A stretch of 64,000 nucleotides of DNA from Asparagopsis taxiformis (lineage: Eukaryota; Rhodophyta; Florideophyceae; Bonnemaisoniales; Bonnemaisoniaceae): the NCBI GenBank assembly GCA_030407315.1, contig JALQPE010001750.1, positions 16,638 to 80,637 of the forward strand, read 5' to 3'. Positions 11,840-21,869 of this stretch are shown here, in pieces. How positions within the stretch are numbered: the stretch's first letter is position 1; each line of letters starts with the position of its first letter. The notes under the pieces were generated by a model. It was not told where the DNA came from and did no database searches. It worked only from the letters and a program-made list of their open reading frames with translations. Made by a program: the position numbers and the translations under genes.

Positions 11840-12433
11840 CTAGAGTTGGTACAAGTTTCTGATTGCGTTTGTGATAGTAGCCTGTAAGCCTTCCACAAGC
11901 GGTAATTGGTTTACTTGAGCGATTGGGTAGAACTTGGCATCGGCTGCATCGTCGGCCGCGATCGGGTTAGTGGGAGAAATCTCGAAACCTGCAAAAATAT
12001 GCAGTTGCCATGGCGGGGCGTCTTGCACGGAGACGATAACAGTGTCAATTGGATGTGGCTTCAATTTCACATCGGCGCTGGAAATACCTGTTTCTTCTTG
12101 TAATTCTCTTGCCGCGCCATCAAAAAGAGATTCGCCATGACCTAAGCTACCGCCCGGTAGAGCCCATAAGCCGAGATTGGGCTGTTTGCCTCGCTTGACA
12201 AGGAGGACTGACTCCGGCGGCATATTGATTTGCGCAACGTTACCTTTTGTTCGGAATAGTGCCACTGCGACTCCCACGTTGGCAGTTTCAAAATTTTGAT
12301 CGTCTGATGATCTGCATGTGCAGAGATGGCGCTGCACGATTGTAGGCTGGTGTGTGGACGGTGCAGTGGCGTGGAGAAATAGTGTTGAAAGCCGCATGTT
12401 CAGCAGGGCTTTGATTGTTGAAGTTGGTTTCAT
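11840..12433 (-). CDS. Nudix hydrolase, probably organelle-targeted
   Basis: A 197-aa protein with a complete Nudix box at residues 95-117: G95 and E101 in GX5E, then R109-E110 and E113-E114 in REL-QEETGI, which bind the metal for pyrophosphate hydrolysis. The segment before it, GLWALPGGSLGHGES, is typical of ADP-ribose or nucleotide pyrophosphatases; the substrate cannot be told from sequence. The first 40 residues lack acidic residues and contain scattered K/R, S/T and leucines (MRLSTLFLHATAPS), so a mitochondrial or plastid presequence is likely. It lies tail to tail with the acidic 482-aa gene. Confidence 0.9.
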   Translation of the reverse strand: MKPTSTIKALLNMRLSTLFLHATAPSTHQPTIVQRHLCTCRSSDDQNFETANVGVAVALFRTKGNVAQINMPPESVLLVKRGKQPNLGLWALPGGSLGHGESLFDGAARELQEETGISSADVKLKPHPIDTVIVSVQDAPPWQLHIFAGFEISPTNPIAADDAADAKFYPIAQVNQLPLVEGLQATITNAIRNLYQL

Positions 12434-13308
12434 CTATGATAGTGGTGGCAAAAATGTATGGTGCGCATTGGCAATGAAGAGCTGTCGCGGAAACAGTTCA
12501 GCGACTACGATTTAGGTCGGAGGATCTGTTTGACCGAAATCGTTACCCAAGCACGCGATAGGAGCAGAACATGCCAACAACTTGGCAGATACAGACCGTC
12601 CGCGCAGGTAATTCTGCCGCTGGCACTACAACAGTAAACTATCTAAATTTAGATTCTACGCCAGGGAGTACTTGGCATGCTTTCCATGGCCAATAAATTT
12701 ACCAATAGTATATGCCTGGGACAAACTGTCCCCATCCTGTTGTGACTTTTAATTGGACGTGCTCCGTCCACAAGTGTAATGAACGCCGCTGCAACATTTT
12801 GCCCTCCGAGCACCATCACACCCGATAAATTCGAGATCACAGCCCTCTTTGAATGTATAACGAAGTCATGTTCCAAGTTGTGCACTAAAAATTGAGCATC
12901 GTACTAGGAAAACATTGCAGCTTCCGAATTGGTGTTCATCGTAATGTGCTCTGTGATGTTAACTCAGAACTCCGATTGTGCGTCAAGTGAAATTAATGAA
13001 ACACTCTAACGTCTTCCTCAAATTATCTCTCCTTGTCATTGACACAAGTCCTTTCAATTTAATTCGAACATTCAATGTGTGCTTATCATTCTCAGCATCT
13101 ATTGGGTACACAAAGTCCCCTATATATGATCTAAGTTGCAGCTAGATTAACATAGATTAGGACCCCTGATCTAAGCGTTAAATCAAACTCAAAACCGTTC
13201 TCGCCACCATTTCGCCCATACAACAATTCTGAAACTACGTTTAAACTGAGCGCTACGGCATATCTGCTTTGTTTGATATTTCGCTCTAGCCCACAAACCC
13301 TTCTTGAA
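12434..13308. other. Spacer between Nudix and membrane-protein genes
   Basis: The two genes diverge, so this 875-bp stretch should contain both promoters. It is A/T-rich from about 12890 to 13130. No coding region, tRNA or repeat is recognised. Confidence 0.4.
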
Positions 13309-14151
13309 ATGAAGCGATTCACAGAGCACAATCGTGTGTCTCCCCGACGAAAAAATATGCACTCGGCTCCTCGAGTTCGAGATTTCATCCTACAGATAAG
13401 ACGAACCCGCCGTTTGTTGCGCCCCCATCTTCCATTGTTAACAAGGGCACTAATCTCCGTTTTCACAGCGTTCGTGCTTCGGGAAAACGCACACTTTGCA
13501 ATGGGTGATACATGGCATTTCATCATGAGCACAAGTGTTATGCTTGCTTCAATGGCTTCAGTTCTTTCTCTGGTCTTTTTCGACATCAAGTTTTTCAACC
13601 TTGTCCTCATTGGATCTGTCCTTGTATGTTTCTTTGGCGATCTGTATCATTATCAGCAATTTTCTGTTGTTCAACTACTGGCTGGAACAATGTTTCAAAT
13701 AACCGCACTATCTTTTTCGTCATTAGTGGGCCGTCGCAGGTCTCTCAATAAGCCTGGGCATCAGAGGCAGCGCATTCGCTCTTCTGGTGAGGTTCTAGAA
13801 ATATTCAAAGATATCGAAAAAACTGACCTCGTTGAAGCAGGGATAAGAATGCAGACTACTCTGCTTGTCCTCGACTACGCATTATCCGAAAAGCTTGGAC
13901 GCACTCTCTTTCTATTTACACTGCCTTTTGCACTGCTTTTTCTTGCTGGATACTGCACTCAAAGGAACGGCACCGTCGTGATTGTCCTGCTCATAGTTTT
14001 TTCTGTTGTAACAGAGAGCTCACTTGTGCTTGGGTTTAACTTCCCACAGACAGTATGCACTGCCAGTGGCGCTATTCTCGCATTATCTGTGGGACCAGGT
14101 ATGCTTACAACTGATGAATGGATGGCAAGCAAGGAAGACCTTTACTTCTAG
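13309..14151 (+). CDS. Multi-pass membrane protein of unknown function
   Basis: A 280-aa protein counted from the first in-frame ATG at 13309. The first 45 residues are basic (RRKN, RRTRRLLR). They are followed by two or three hydrophobic segments up to about residue 140 (including MLASMASVLSLVFFDI and LVLIGSVLVCFF), a basic soluble loop with GRRRSLNKPGHQRQRIR, and a second group of two or three hydrophobic segments near 205-260 (FLFTLPFALLFLAGY, VVIVLLIVFSVV). That gives about five or six membrane spans with positive loops. I recognise no transporter signature. The length and clean ATG/stop support a real gene. Confidence 0.68.
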   Translation: MKRFTEHNRVSPRRKNMHSAPRVRDFILQIRRTRRLLRPHLPLLTRALISVFTAFVLRENAHFAMGDTWHFIMSTSVMLASMASVLSLVFFDIKFFNLVLIGSVLVCFFGDLYHYQQFSVVQLLAGTMFQITALSFSSLVGRRRSLNKPGHQRQRIRSSGEVLEIFKDIEKTDLVEAGIRMQTTLLVLDYALSEKLGRTLFLFTLPFALLFLAGYCTQRNGTVVIVLLIVFSVVTESSLVLGFNFPQTVCTASGAILALSVGPGMLTTDEWMASKEDLYF

Positions 14152-14391
14152 GTGGGCGAATAGACACACTGGAATGATTTTTTACCAATATCAAATTTTG
14201 AATTGTTCAAGCAATATGGTTCTGGAACGGGAGTCAAGCTACGATGGAAAATATCAATGAGGCAAAGAGGCACGGATCAACGTTTGTTGTTCATGTTGTA
14301 GCCATTTCACCTCTACGCAAAATACAGAAGAGAAACTAGATTTACACCGGGACCGTTTTTGTTAGACAGTGTGCCAATTAAATGATGAGCA

Positions 14392-14964
14392 TCATTTTCC
14401 TTGAGAGCTTTGAGAAAATCGAAGGCGGCGAAGGTTTGTTGCAATTGTGGATTGTCTCCTAGGAGATGTACTTTCGGAAATACGATCCTCGTTTTCTTGA
14501 ACGGCAGAGGTTGATTCACTGATGATGTCATCGACAAAGTCCATCATCTTATCGAGGACTTCACGCTGTTCAGGGGCATTTTCGTCAAAGTTTTCGATAT
14601 ACGACGAGCCGTTTCTATCGAGCATTTTTCGAGTTGCTTCCATAAACTCATGTATTACTTCAGCATCTGTACGGGCACGTTGCACTCGCAATGTTGCTAG
14701 TTCGAATTGTTCTTGTAACCTTGAGTAGAAAAAGATGTCTAGCTGATGTTGACGCGCTTCTTCAAGAAAGGCGGTGACGTGTTGAGTTTGACATAAATGG
14801 TAATATCGCAGTGCATTGTCCCTCTGTATTGTGCTCTCGTTAACTTGTGCTCTGAGCTTTTTGGAGTTTTCTTTCAAGCTTGATACAACTTCGTTCTTTT
14901 CCAGGTGCGCCGATGATGTGGAACGATTAGTGGACTTCTCTCGATACCTGGTCCCGAAGCACAT
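14392..14964 (-). CDS. Small coiled-coil protein, unknown
   Basis: A 190-aa open frame with ATG and TGA. From about residue 25 to 125 it is rich in E, K, Q, R and L with heptad-like spacing (VVSSLKENSKKLRAQV, LQEQFELATLRVQRAR), predicting a long coiled coil, followed by an acidic segment (FDENAPEQREVLDKMMDF) and a serine/arginine tail. The family is not recognised. It lies tail to tail with the membrane-protein gene, about 240 bp away. Confidence 0.62.
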   Translation of the reverse strand: MCFGTRYREKSTNRSTSSAHLEKNEVVSSLKENSKKLRAQVNESTIQRDNALRYYHLCQTQHVTAFLEEARQHQLDIFFYSRLQEQFELATLRVQRARTDAEVIHEFMEATRKMLDRNGSSYIENFDENAPEQREVLDKMMDFVDDIISESTSAVQENEDRISESTSPRRQSTIATNLRRLRFSQSSQGK

Positions 14965-15493
14965 TGGTTCGGTAAAATGGCAGTGGCTTAGGAAAATAAT
15001 GGAGAAGACAATTCTTTAAATAACGGAAAAGGAGTGGTGCGACATCAAAAGGGCGTCGAGAAACATCATATCACGGACCCTTTATGCATCAGTTGTTGGA
15101 ATGTGCTGGTTTTACATCTGCAACAATGATGACTGTCCTCATACGGTATGCTATGCCAACGAAGCCTGCCAATTTAGACCTGGCCAGAGCACACAAGCCG
15201 AGAATACGCTGGCAGTGGCCCAAAATCGATGCGTTGGACTAATACAGTTGTACTATTTCTCGTTGTGTTGTAGGTAACGGATGGACAAAAGGCAAAGGGC
15301 TTTACTTGGTGCTGCTTGTTGGATAATTCAATACTACGTACGTCATCGGCCAGACGGGCAAGGGGTGCGAAACGATGCCGCGGATGCAAACAGTTGTTGC
15401 GCTGATGGTGCTAGAGAATATGCAATATATACATGAAATGATGATTTGATCAGCTTACAACGGTGGCATAGTGGAAGCATCTATGATCAGTGA
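14965..15493. other. Spacer between two minus-strand genes
   Basis: This 529-bp interval has no supported gene. It should hold the promoter of the coiled-coil gene at its left end and the 3' flank of the CHMP1 gene at its right end. Confidence 0.4.
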
Positions 15494-16189
15494 TCAGGGC
15501 CTTGCAGAGGGCGGAGCACCGCCCTGTAGCTTTGCAAGCCTTGCTTCAATGTCTCCATTAGCAGTTTGTTGCTGGACACCAGAGGCGAAATGAGGCTGAC
15601 CAACGGGAGCACTGTACCCTTGGATTTTTCCCTTCACGTCAAGGTTATTCTCATCCGCAATGCGCTGCAACAAACCGTTGACTTGTCCTTGGGGCATTGA
15701 AGAGGACGTTGATTCGCCAATGGCACTGTCCATATATTTGGTCTGCAACTCTAGATTCTCCGACTGCTCGATGAATTTCTCCATAGTGTAACTAATTTGC
15801 GAAACGTCCATACTGCCGAGTGCCTGATCCAAGTTGGATACGACGGCTGTCATACTTTCTGTAACTTGAGCGCGAACCTGTTGCGCTTGCAGTTTAGCCG
15901 AGACAGCTTCCAACTGACTTTGAAGCTTGAGATAACCCATGGCTTCGTGCTGAACTCGGATTGCGTTCTCTGCGTGGATACGAGCGCCATCCATGTTGTT
16001 TTTCGCCATCGCATCCTTCGCTTTCTGCTCCTCAACGGCTATTTGCTTCTGGCTCTTTGCGGCTTGACGACCGATAGTTTTGGATGTGAAGCGCATTTTG
16101 AAAATGACCTCTTGCATGGAGGGTGGAGGTGGGGCCGCAGCGACGGGCGGGGGTGGTGGGGCAGGCTTTGTCTTGCTGAACAGACCCAT
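15494..16189 (-). CDS. CHMP1: ESCRT-III subunit CHMP1 (Did2/Vps46 family)
   Basis: A 231-aa Snf7-family protein. After a proline/alanine-rich N-terminus (residues 8-24), the core has the CHMP1 pattern: FTSKTIGRQAAKSQKQ, then GARIHAENAIRVQHEAMGYL (the conserved ARIYAENAIR block), LDQALGSMDVSQISYTMEKF, and near the end GLLQRIADENNLDV. The C-terminus DIEARLAKLQG is a MIM1 helix (RLxxL) that recruits the MIT domain of the AAA-ATPase Vps4. CHMP1 proteins act late in ESCRT-III filament remodelling on endosomes and at abscission. The poly-proline N-terminal extension replaces the short animal N-terminus and is unusual. The gene is intronless. Confidence 0.95.
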   Translation of the reverse strand: MGLFSKTKPAPPPPPVAAAPPPPSMQEVIFKMRFTSKTIGRQAAKSQKQIAVEEQKAKDAMAKNNMDGARIHAENAIRVQHEAMGYLKLQSQLEAVSAKLQAQQVRAQVTESMTAVVSNLDQALGSMDVSQISYTMEKFIEQSENLELQTKYMDSAIGESTSSSMPQGQVNGLLQRIADENNLDVKGKIQGYSAPVGQPHFASGVQQQTANGDIEARLAKLQGGAPPSARP

Positions 16190-16666
16190 TGCTGTTTGTG
16201 AACGGCGTCGGGGGTTGGTGTGGATTGGGGCGGTGGATGCGGACGCTCAAGGTAAGACGCGCTGATTTCTTCCTCACGAAGATGTCCAATTTCTCTTGTT
16301 ATACAAATACAGGTGGCAAAACTGAACAGCAGAGATTCGGTGCTAGTGGTGCTGTCAAGAAAAAGTTTTGAAAATTCAAGTCATTGCTGGCCAGTAAGAA
16401 AATTTTATATCTAAATCATTGCTGGAATTATGAGCTGCCAGTGAGCATACGCCACGTGGAAAAATACTAATTGGTTGCTGCGAAGGCGATTGGCTAATTG
16501 TTTCAACACAAGTGTCTAGAACGAGCCAGCTTCCAGCGCCTTACATATGCATCGATGTACTTCTTGCTCGACGTAACTGTCTACTCTTCAACATTGTCAT
16601 CGATAGGATCTGCGCCTAGTTTACAAAACTCCGAAAACTTTCGTCAGCAATATGCCTCAAACAGTG
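16190..16666. other. Spacer upstream of CHMP1 and downstream of the ArsA/GET3 gene
   Basis: This 477-bp stretch holds the CHMP1 promoter and leader at its left end and the 3' flank of the ATPase gene. No coding sequence or repeat is recognised. Confidence 0.4.
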
Positions 16667-18964
16667 CTAGCGTTTGAACAATGAACTCGCCATTGCGCGC
16701 AAGCCGTAAATCCCTCGAACTTCCATGTCGAAGAATGGAACTTCTGTGACAGCGATATTCTTATCAGCTCCAGCACCTTTCAAATCAGCCACACACTTCT
16801 CTTGACTTTCCACAATTCGTTCCACGAACCGGCCAGCAGACCCTTCAGGAATCACTTGATTAATGATCAGATTCTGCACCTCAATACCATCTTTGCGAAG
16901 CGACTTCACTAGCCGCTCGCTCTCCACCATGGCCAGACCTGTCGGCACCGTCACAATGGCAAATTGCGTCCTGGACTTGTCAGTCACCAGACGGCTCAAT
17001 TCCTCCATATTTTCACGTAGTCTGCTCACACCTTGTGCGGCCTTATCAACCACGTCTGCAGATTGCTTGCGTCCAAGAACATTCCGTAGTGTGTCAATTG
17101 CAGAATCTAATCGCTTCTTAAGTTTCATTAGTTTGCCAAGAAAATTGTCGAGGAATTCCGGGAAAGACAGCAGTCTCAACGTGTGCCCAGTTGGCGCTGT
17201 ATCAATAACAACTCGGTCAAAGTCACCAAACTTGACTAAGTCCATCACTTGCGTCAAAGCAACCAGCTCATCAATGCCAGGCGGTGCATTATCTAGCAAA
17301 CCAGCAAATTCTTCTAAACCAAGCTTTCGTGCCATATCCACCCCGACGCCTCCTCTGCCTTCCGCGACAAATTCCTTTGCAAGTCTCTGAAACTCTTCAA
17401 TAGCGCCTTCAGTGTCGATTTCCATCGCGAACAGTTCACCTTCCGGTATATCAATGGGAACTGCCATACCCCCTTCCAGTGGTACTTGTAATGCATCTGC
17501 AAGTGAATGCGCTGGGTCCGTAGATAATATAAGCGTCTTGTACCCCTCTGAGGCCAGCGTAACTCCCAGTGAGGCACTTATACTCGTTTTTCCTACACCT
17601 CCTTTGCCACCGACGAAAACGAATTGGGATTCGTCACCGTTGGACACCCGCACAGCGTTGTCAAACAGCGAATTATAAGACTTTCTACGGTTTTCTCGAA
17701 ATGCAATCTTGCCCAACGAAGCTAGGCCATACACTCCACGAACCTCTGTATCGAATCTTGGAACTGTTGAAACAGACAGGCCATATTCATCAGCGATCTG
17801 CTCAGTGGCAAAGGAGATTTCTCGTGCTTGCCCCTTTCTAAGCTGTGTGAGGTAATGCTCAACAGTTCGCTCGTCACCCTCTGGAAGAATCTGATTAATA
17901 ATAGCATGGCGAACCCAAATCCCCTCATCCCACAATTTTTGAATGAGTCGCTTACTTTCCTCAACAGCCAGCACAGTTGCTATAGTAACGACGACAAATT
18001 CAGTCCTTTGTGGATCACGGAACAAATCACTCAATTGAATCATTTTATCTCGATAGGCCGTCACTTCGGCAGATGCAGTTTCCAGGGCGCTATTGACATC
18101 AACTTTCTTCCCTGTAAACATTTTGGCCACATTCCCGATCACACCTTGAGCGTTATTCAATTTTTTGCGCAACGCCAACGCCTGAGAGAGAAACTTGTCC
18201 AGGAAATCCGGAAAGGCTAACAAACGCAGAGTATGACCAGTTGGTGCAGTATCGATAATTACTCTGTCAAAGTTGATGTCCGGATTGTTGTTTTCAACAA
18301 GGTCCAACACGCTTACGAGGGCGATGAGCTCGTCGGCACCCGGTGGAATTGTCTCCAAAACCTCACTGAACTCTTGCAAACGCAGCTTACTCGCTACAGA
18401 TCCCCATCCGGACGTCTTATCGTCCTGCTCTTCATCCGGAGATGTCGCGGGTGCGTTTAGCGAGGAGACCAGCTTCCGGAATTGCTCGACAGCCTCCCTT
18501 GTATCAGACTCAATCGCGTACAGCTCGAGATCAGGCTCAATCTTTCTCAGCTTTCCATCTGACAAATCTACGCGAAGGGCATCACCAAGCGAATGAGCAG
18601 GGTCTGTTGAAATGACGAGGGTGACAAGCCCCTCATCAGCGCACTTAACGGCAACAGAAGCGGCGGTAGACGTCTTGCCTACGCCGCCTTTGCCACCGAA
18701 GAAGACGAATCGTCTTTTGTGCGGCTGCTGGATGAGATTGTCAAGTTGTTCGGCAGAGAAGGTTTCTTGCGTGGTACTTCCAACATTGGCGATAGCAACT
18801 AGCGGAAGATTGGCGGCGGCCGGTCGATAAGTTTTTCGGAGAAGGCGGGTGTGGGTACAGAAGGATATCGCGGTGGGAAGCGTACCATTGAAAGGGAGGA
18901 ATGGGGTTGTTGGGACGAATGCTGCACGGCGTTTGGCGGGTATGGAAGGTAGTGACGAAGGCAT
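16667..18964 (-). CDS. Tandem double-domain ArsA/GET3-type ATPase, probably plastid-targeted
   Basis: A 765-aa protein from the ATG at 18964, with two complete ArsA/GET3 ATPase domains in one chain. The deviant Walker A motif GKGGVGKTS occurs near residue 91 and again near 452; each half also has STDPAHSLGDAL or STDPAHSLADAL and the switch motif VIIDTAPTGHTLRLL. GET3 works as a homodimer targeting tail-anchored proteins, while bacterial ArsA is a fused two-domain arsenite-pump ATPase; this protein is fused like ArsA. Neither half has the CxxC zinc motif of cytosolic GET3, as in plastid GET3B-type proteins. The first 80 residues are rich in S, T, P, A and R (for example PAKRRAAFVPTTPFLPFN), a plausible plastid transit peptide. 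Arsenite handling is possible, but no cysteine triad is evident. Confidence 0.9.
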   Translation of the reverse strand: MPSSLPSIPAKRRAAFVPTTPFLPFNGTLPTAISFCTHTRLLRKTYRPAAANLPLVAIANVGSTTQETFSAEQLDNLIQQPHKRRFVFFGGKGGVGKTSTAASVAVKCADEGLVTLVISTDPAHSLGDALRVDLSDGKLRKIEPDLELYAIESDTREAVEQFRKLVSSLNAPATSPDEEQDDKTSGWGSVASKLRLQEFSEVLETIPPGADELIALVSVLDLVENNNPDINFDRVIIDTAPTGHTLRLLAFPDFLDKFLSQALALRKKLNNAQGVIGNVAKMFTGKKVDVNSALETASAEVTAYRDKMIQLSDLFRDPQRTEFVVVTIATVLAVEESKRLIQKLWDEGIWVRHAIINQILPEGDERTVEHYLTQLRKGQAREISFATEQIADEYGLSVSTVPRFDTEVRGVYGLASLGKIAFRENRRKSYNSLFDNAVRVSNGDESQFVFVGGKGGVGKTSISASLGVTLASEGYKTLILSTDPAHSLADALQVPLEGGMAVPIDIPEGELFAMEIDTEGAIEEFQRLAKEFVAEGRGGVGVDMARKLGLEEFAGLLDNAPPGIDELVALTQVMDLVKFGDFDRVVIDTAPTGHTLRLLSFPEFLDNFLGKLMKLKKRLDSAIDTLRNVLGRKQSADVVDKAAQGVSRLRENMEELSRLVTDKSRTQFAIVTVPTGLAMVESERLVKSLRKDGIEVQNLIINQVIPEGSAGRFVERIVESQEKCVADLKGAGADKNIAVTEVPFFDMEVRGIYGLRAMASSLFKR

Positions 18965-19314
18965 CACGGTCTGTTAGCTCTGGATTCTGCGAGTCGAAGA
19001 GTTGGATGCTGGAACGATGGGAGATACAATCATGTTGATCACTGCGGGTGCCAATTTTAGGAGCAGCTGCACGGTTCATCACAGCAATTGTTTCTAGTAC
19101 CGTCTGGTATGCTGCAAGACTGTTGAGCTCCAAATCACCAACTTGATTTTTTGTGCATTTTTCTACCGGCAAAACGATCAATTGGGTGTTGCCAAACAAA
19201 TTTGTACATTTACTGTAATGCGGTTGAGAACTTTACAGCAACCCTACTGATCGATGGTTCCTGTTCGCGCAAACCTTTGGTTCCTCAAGCGATCCTGTCT
19301 GTGAATCGCAGAAA
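18965..19314. other. Spacer between the ATPase and uL18m genes
   Basis: This 350-bp interval should hold the promoter of the ATPase gene and the 3' end of uL18m. No further gene is seen. Confidence 0.4.
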
Positions 19315-19785
19315 TTAGTTATCAGTGTCCGGCGCGGGAGGCATCTTGGGATGCGGAGGGGTCTTGGTCTGAATGCCACATTCTCTGACAGCATCAATGA
19401 ATGCTTTGATCTTGCCGTGGTATCTCCCGGGACGTCTCCAGTAAACGAGTGAAATACCCTTTTCGTTCGCTCTGCTTCCAAATTTTTGTCCGATAACTCG
19501 TGCAGCAGCCACAGATCCAGTAGCATACGTTCCCTTCGGCGCATCAGGGCCCGCAATCTCGTTTCGAATTTGCTGCATGTTCAACGTCATCATGGCGTTA
19601 GTCAATAGCTAGGGTTGCTGAGCTTCGCAGTTTTGGCGCAGACTTACCGGCTCGTTGCTATGTGCTGCCAGGATCACACGCCCCCCATGCCGATCAAGCA
19701 ATTGCGCATGCACATGGCGATTTGTGAGATTTAAAAGCAGCTCAAACGTGTTGGGTGGTACGCGTCTGACGCGTATACGGCCCAT
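19315..19785 (-). CDS. Ribosomal protein uL18, mitochondrial type, two exons
   Basis: On the minus strand, exon 1 (19785 to 19648) and exon 2 (19572 to 19315) join in phase 0 to about 131 aa. Exon 1 carries the uL18 start RIRVRRVPPNTFELLLNL and NRHVHAQLLDRHGGRVILAA; exon 2 has TGSVAAARVIGQKFGSRA and YHGKIKAFIDAVRECGI, the second half of the fold. uL18 binds 5S or central-protuberance rRNA in bacterial and organellar large subunits. Red-algal plastids usually encode their own rpl18, so a mitochondrial product is more likely. The start is uncertain: the ATG at 19785 gives MGRIRVRR, but the frame is open to 19899 and an upstream codon would add a basic, presequence-like segment. Confidence 0.82.
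19573..19647 (-). other. Short spliceosomal intron of uL18m
   Basis: A 75-bp intron with 5' site GTAAGT, a strong branch-point candidate TGACTAAC, and 3' site ATGCAG about 25 nt further on. Without splicing the frame after exon 1 runs into stop codons; with it, both halves of uL18 join in phase 0. Confidence 0.82.
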
Positions 19786-20105
19786 TGTTTTGCACAGTGG
19801 ATCTAATAGATTTCTCCTGTGCAAGATACGACGGCAAAAAAAATTGAGCCAAACGTGAGTAGAGCAGATCAACGAACCATCGGTCCGGCTGTCCAGCAAA
19901 ACCAGTTGTTAGATATGGGATAATTTCCAGTTTTTAAGTGCATCCAGTTTCCCTAATCGGGCACCAACAATCCTATTTCTGACCCGCACTCTTCTCGGTA
20001 TCTGCACCTACCTAAGGTGTTCCAGTTTCAAGCTACCGTTCTAATCTCAATGCCGTGTCACCCATACAACTCAACACCATGTAGTAAAGTATAAACGCAG
20101 TTCTG
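19786..20105. promoter_or_regulatory. Divergent spacer between uL18m and the F-box gene
   Basis: A 320-bp interval between head-to-head genes that must hold both promoters. Part of it (19786-19899) is open in frame with uL18m and could encode a presequence. No TATA box stands out. Confidence 0.4.
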
Positions 20106-21869
20106 ATGTCAGCTTCGAAGTGCTCTTTCTTCTTTGACATATCTTGTGCTACTCTCATTCCAATCATGTATGCACCCAACTCCAAATCTGCGAACACGGT
20201 CTGCACGCTGAATCATCTCACTACAGACGTACTTTGTCAACTTGCTAATTGGCTCAGTCCGAAGGACCGTCTGAATTTCGCACTGTCGAGCAAACGTCTG
20301 TTTGCACAAATCTGGGGCAACGATGCCATAGAGTATCTTATAGCAACATACCCGTTCGAACGTCGCTTCCAGTTCCAGCTTGACATCATGCTACCTAATC
20401 CGTCCAGGCACAATCATGCCATCAATGGCAACCAAAGCATTAACGCAACATCGTCTCCAAGCGACCGACTGGGCCGGCGAGAACTTGCTCATGCGTATCG
20501 AATCGTTCCAGATCGTGCAACACAGCAACACTTGAACGTTGCCATAAGTTTTGACGGAAAACTACAGGCAGTGCTTCCATACGACAATAAGCTGCGTCTC
20601 ATCAACATTCGCACTGGCCAAATAATTGCAATTCGAGACGTATCACCTATGGTGGAATTTGACGTATGGGATATAACCAAGGGCCGTCGCGAGGGGCGTA
20701 CACACGCGAGTGGAAATGTGTACCCGAATGCCACTGGCCTGGACGTTGAGGTAACACTCGAGTTTTCATTTGATGATAGCATGATATTGCTCTCGGGAAG
20801 AACTCGCGTTATTGTATATAATATTCGATCGGTTGGGAAGGCAGTCCAACTACAAGTCCATGCCCAACTGCGCATTGATGAAGCACTGCGGCAAATTACC
20901 GGACATGTAGACTACGCAAAGGGTGTCGGTGGTGCAGCAGCAATATCACCGGATGGACATACCGTTGCATGGGTTGTATTTAGCGGTAGACCGGCATCCG
21001 TCTATGTGTCATTTTGGGATATCCAGGGCGAAAGATGTCAATGTGTGAAGGAAGTAACCTACATTCACCCGAGGAGGTGGTCAGCGCTTGGTTGGGCTAG
21101 AGTTACATACGCACCGAATGGGAGATATTGTATTCTGGCTGTCAATAGTGCGAAAAAGATGATGCGGATGGAGCGAGTGGGAAATGAGTTCGTACGCAAG
21201 AAGCTATGCCAGTACACATTTGCTGTGTTTGATACTATGGGAGATGATATATATACCGCTACAAGACAACGAAGTGAATGGCTGGAGTTAAGTCATGATG
21301 TGTACGCGGCACAGTTTGGAAGTTCCATTGCAAGCATACTGGACGGCTTGCAGCTTCATGCAGGGACAGACCATATGTATAATCATGATGGGTGTGATCT
21401 GACCAGGCGACAGCAGTTGCGACTTGGAAGCATTGCGTTCAATTGCGTGCATAGTTGCCCGGCCGAAGCGACTTACAAGGCACTGTCATTCGGACAGCAG
21501 ACGAGACATCCTTGGCTTGTGACCAAACAGCCTATGTTTTCCCTTCATTTGGATATGAGCGGCCGAAGGATTCATATTGCGAAATCGCCTCATGCAAATA
21601 GTATCGACGTGTTGGGCAGGAAGGAAGGCCCAAGCTTAGATGGGGTATGTGGCTTATTCGAGCCACAAGTGCATGAGGCGAACTCCAACAAAGTGAACTG
21701 TTCAAATATAAGGCGCAGAGCTTTCAAGCACATTCCTTGGCGGGCCAGTTTTGCGACAGTTACCTCATTTTCGTCCAGTGGGCGGTGGTTGGTAGGGGCT
21801 TCGTTACTGGACGGAGACAAGTGTTGCATCAGTGTACGCAATTTGACAGACGGCGAGTATTTTCTGTAG
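20106..21869 (+). CDS. F-box protein with WD40-like repeats
   Basis: A 587-aa protein with an F-box at about residues 38-70 (LTTDVLCQLANWLSPKDRLN, then FALSSKRLFAQIW), the motif that ties substrate adaptors to Skp1 in SCF ubiquitin ligases. The rest reads as a degenerate beta-propeller: several strands have the WD40-like pattern of a small-residue turn followed by hydrophobic strand sequence, such as ISFDGKLQAVLPYDNKLRLI, ISPDGHTVAWVVFSGRPASV, and near the end FSSSGRWLVGASLLDGD before ISVRNL. No canonical WD dipeptides are seen, so the propeller call is moderate. A second ATG at residue 21 is an alternative start. Substrate unknown. Confidence 0.78.
   Translation: MSASKCSFFFDISCATLIPIMYAPNSKSANTVCTLNHLTTDVLCQLANWLSPKDRLNFALSSKRLFAQIWGNDAIEYLIATYPFERRFQFQLDIMLPNPSRHNHAINGNQSINATSSPSDRLGRRELAHAYRIVPDRATQQHLNVAISFDGKLQAVLPYDNKLRLINIRTGQIIAIRDVSPMVEFDVWDITKGRREGRTHASGNVYPNATGLDVEVTLEFSFDDSMILLSGRTRVIVYNIRSVGKAVQLQVHAQLRIDEALRQITGHVDYAKGVGGAAAISPDGHTVAWVVFSGRPASVYVSFWDIQGERCQCVKEVTYIHPRRWSALGWARVTYAPNGRYCILAVNSAKKMMRMERVGNEFVRKKLCQYTFAVFDTMGDDIYTATRQRSEWLELSHDVYAAQFGSSIASILDGLQLHAGTDHMYNHDGCDLTRRQQLRLGSIAFNCVHSCPAEATYKALSFGQQTRHPWLVTKQPMFSLHLDMSGRRIHIAKSPHANSIDVLGRKEGPSLDGVCGLFEPQVHEANSNKVNCSNIRRRAFKHIPWRASFATVTSFSSSGRWLVGASLLDGDKCCISVRNLTDGEYFL

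Noticed and set aside
13131..13610. A 159-codon minus-strand frame overlapping the membrane-protein gene.
   Set aside because: It is antisense to a better frame with clear membrane segments; basic low-complexity composition.
15174..15389. A small minus-strand frame between the coiled-coil and CHMP1 genes.
   Set aside because: 71 codons, no motif, no sign of conservation.
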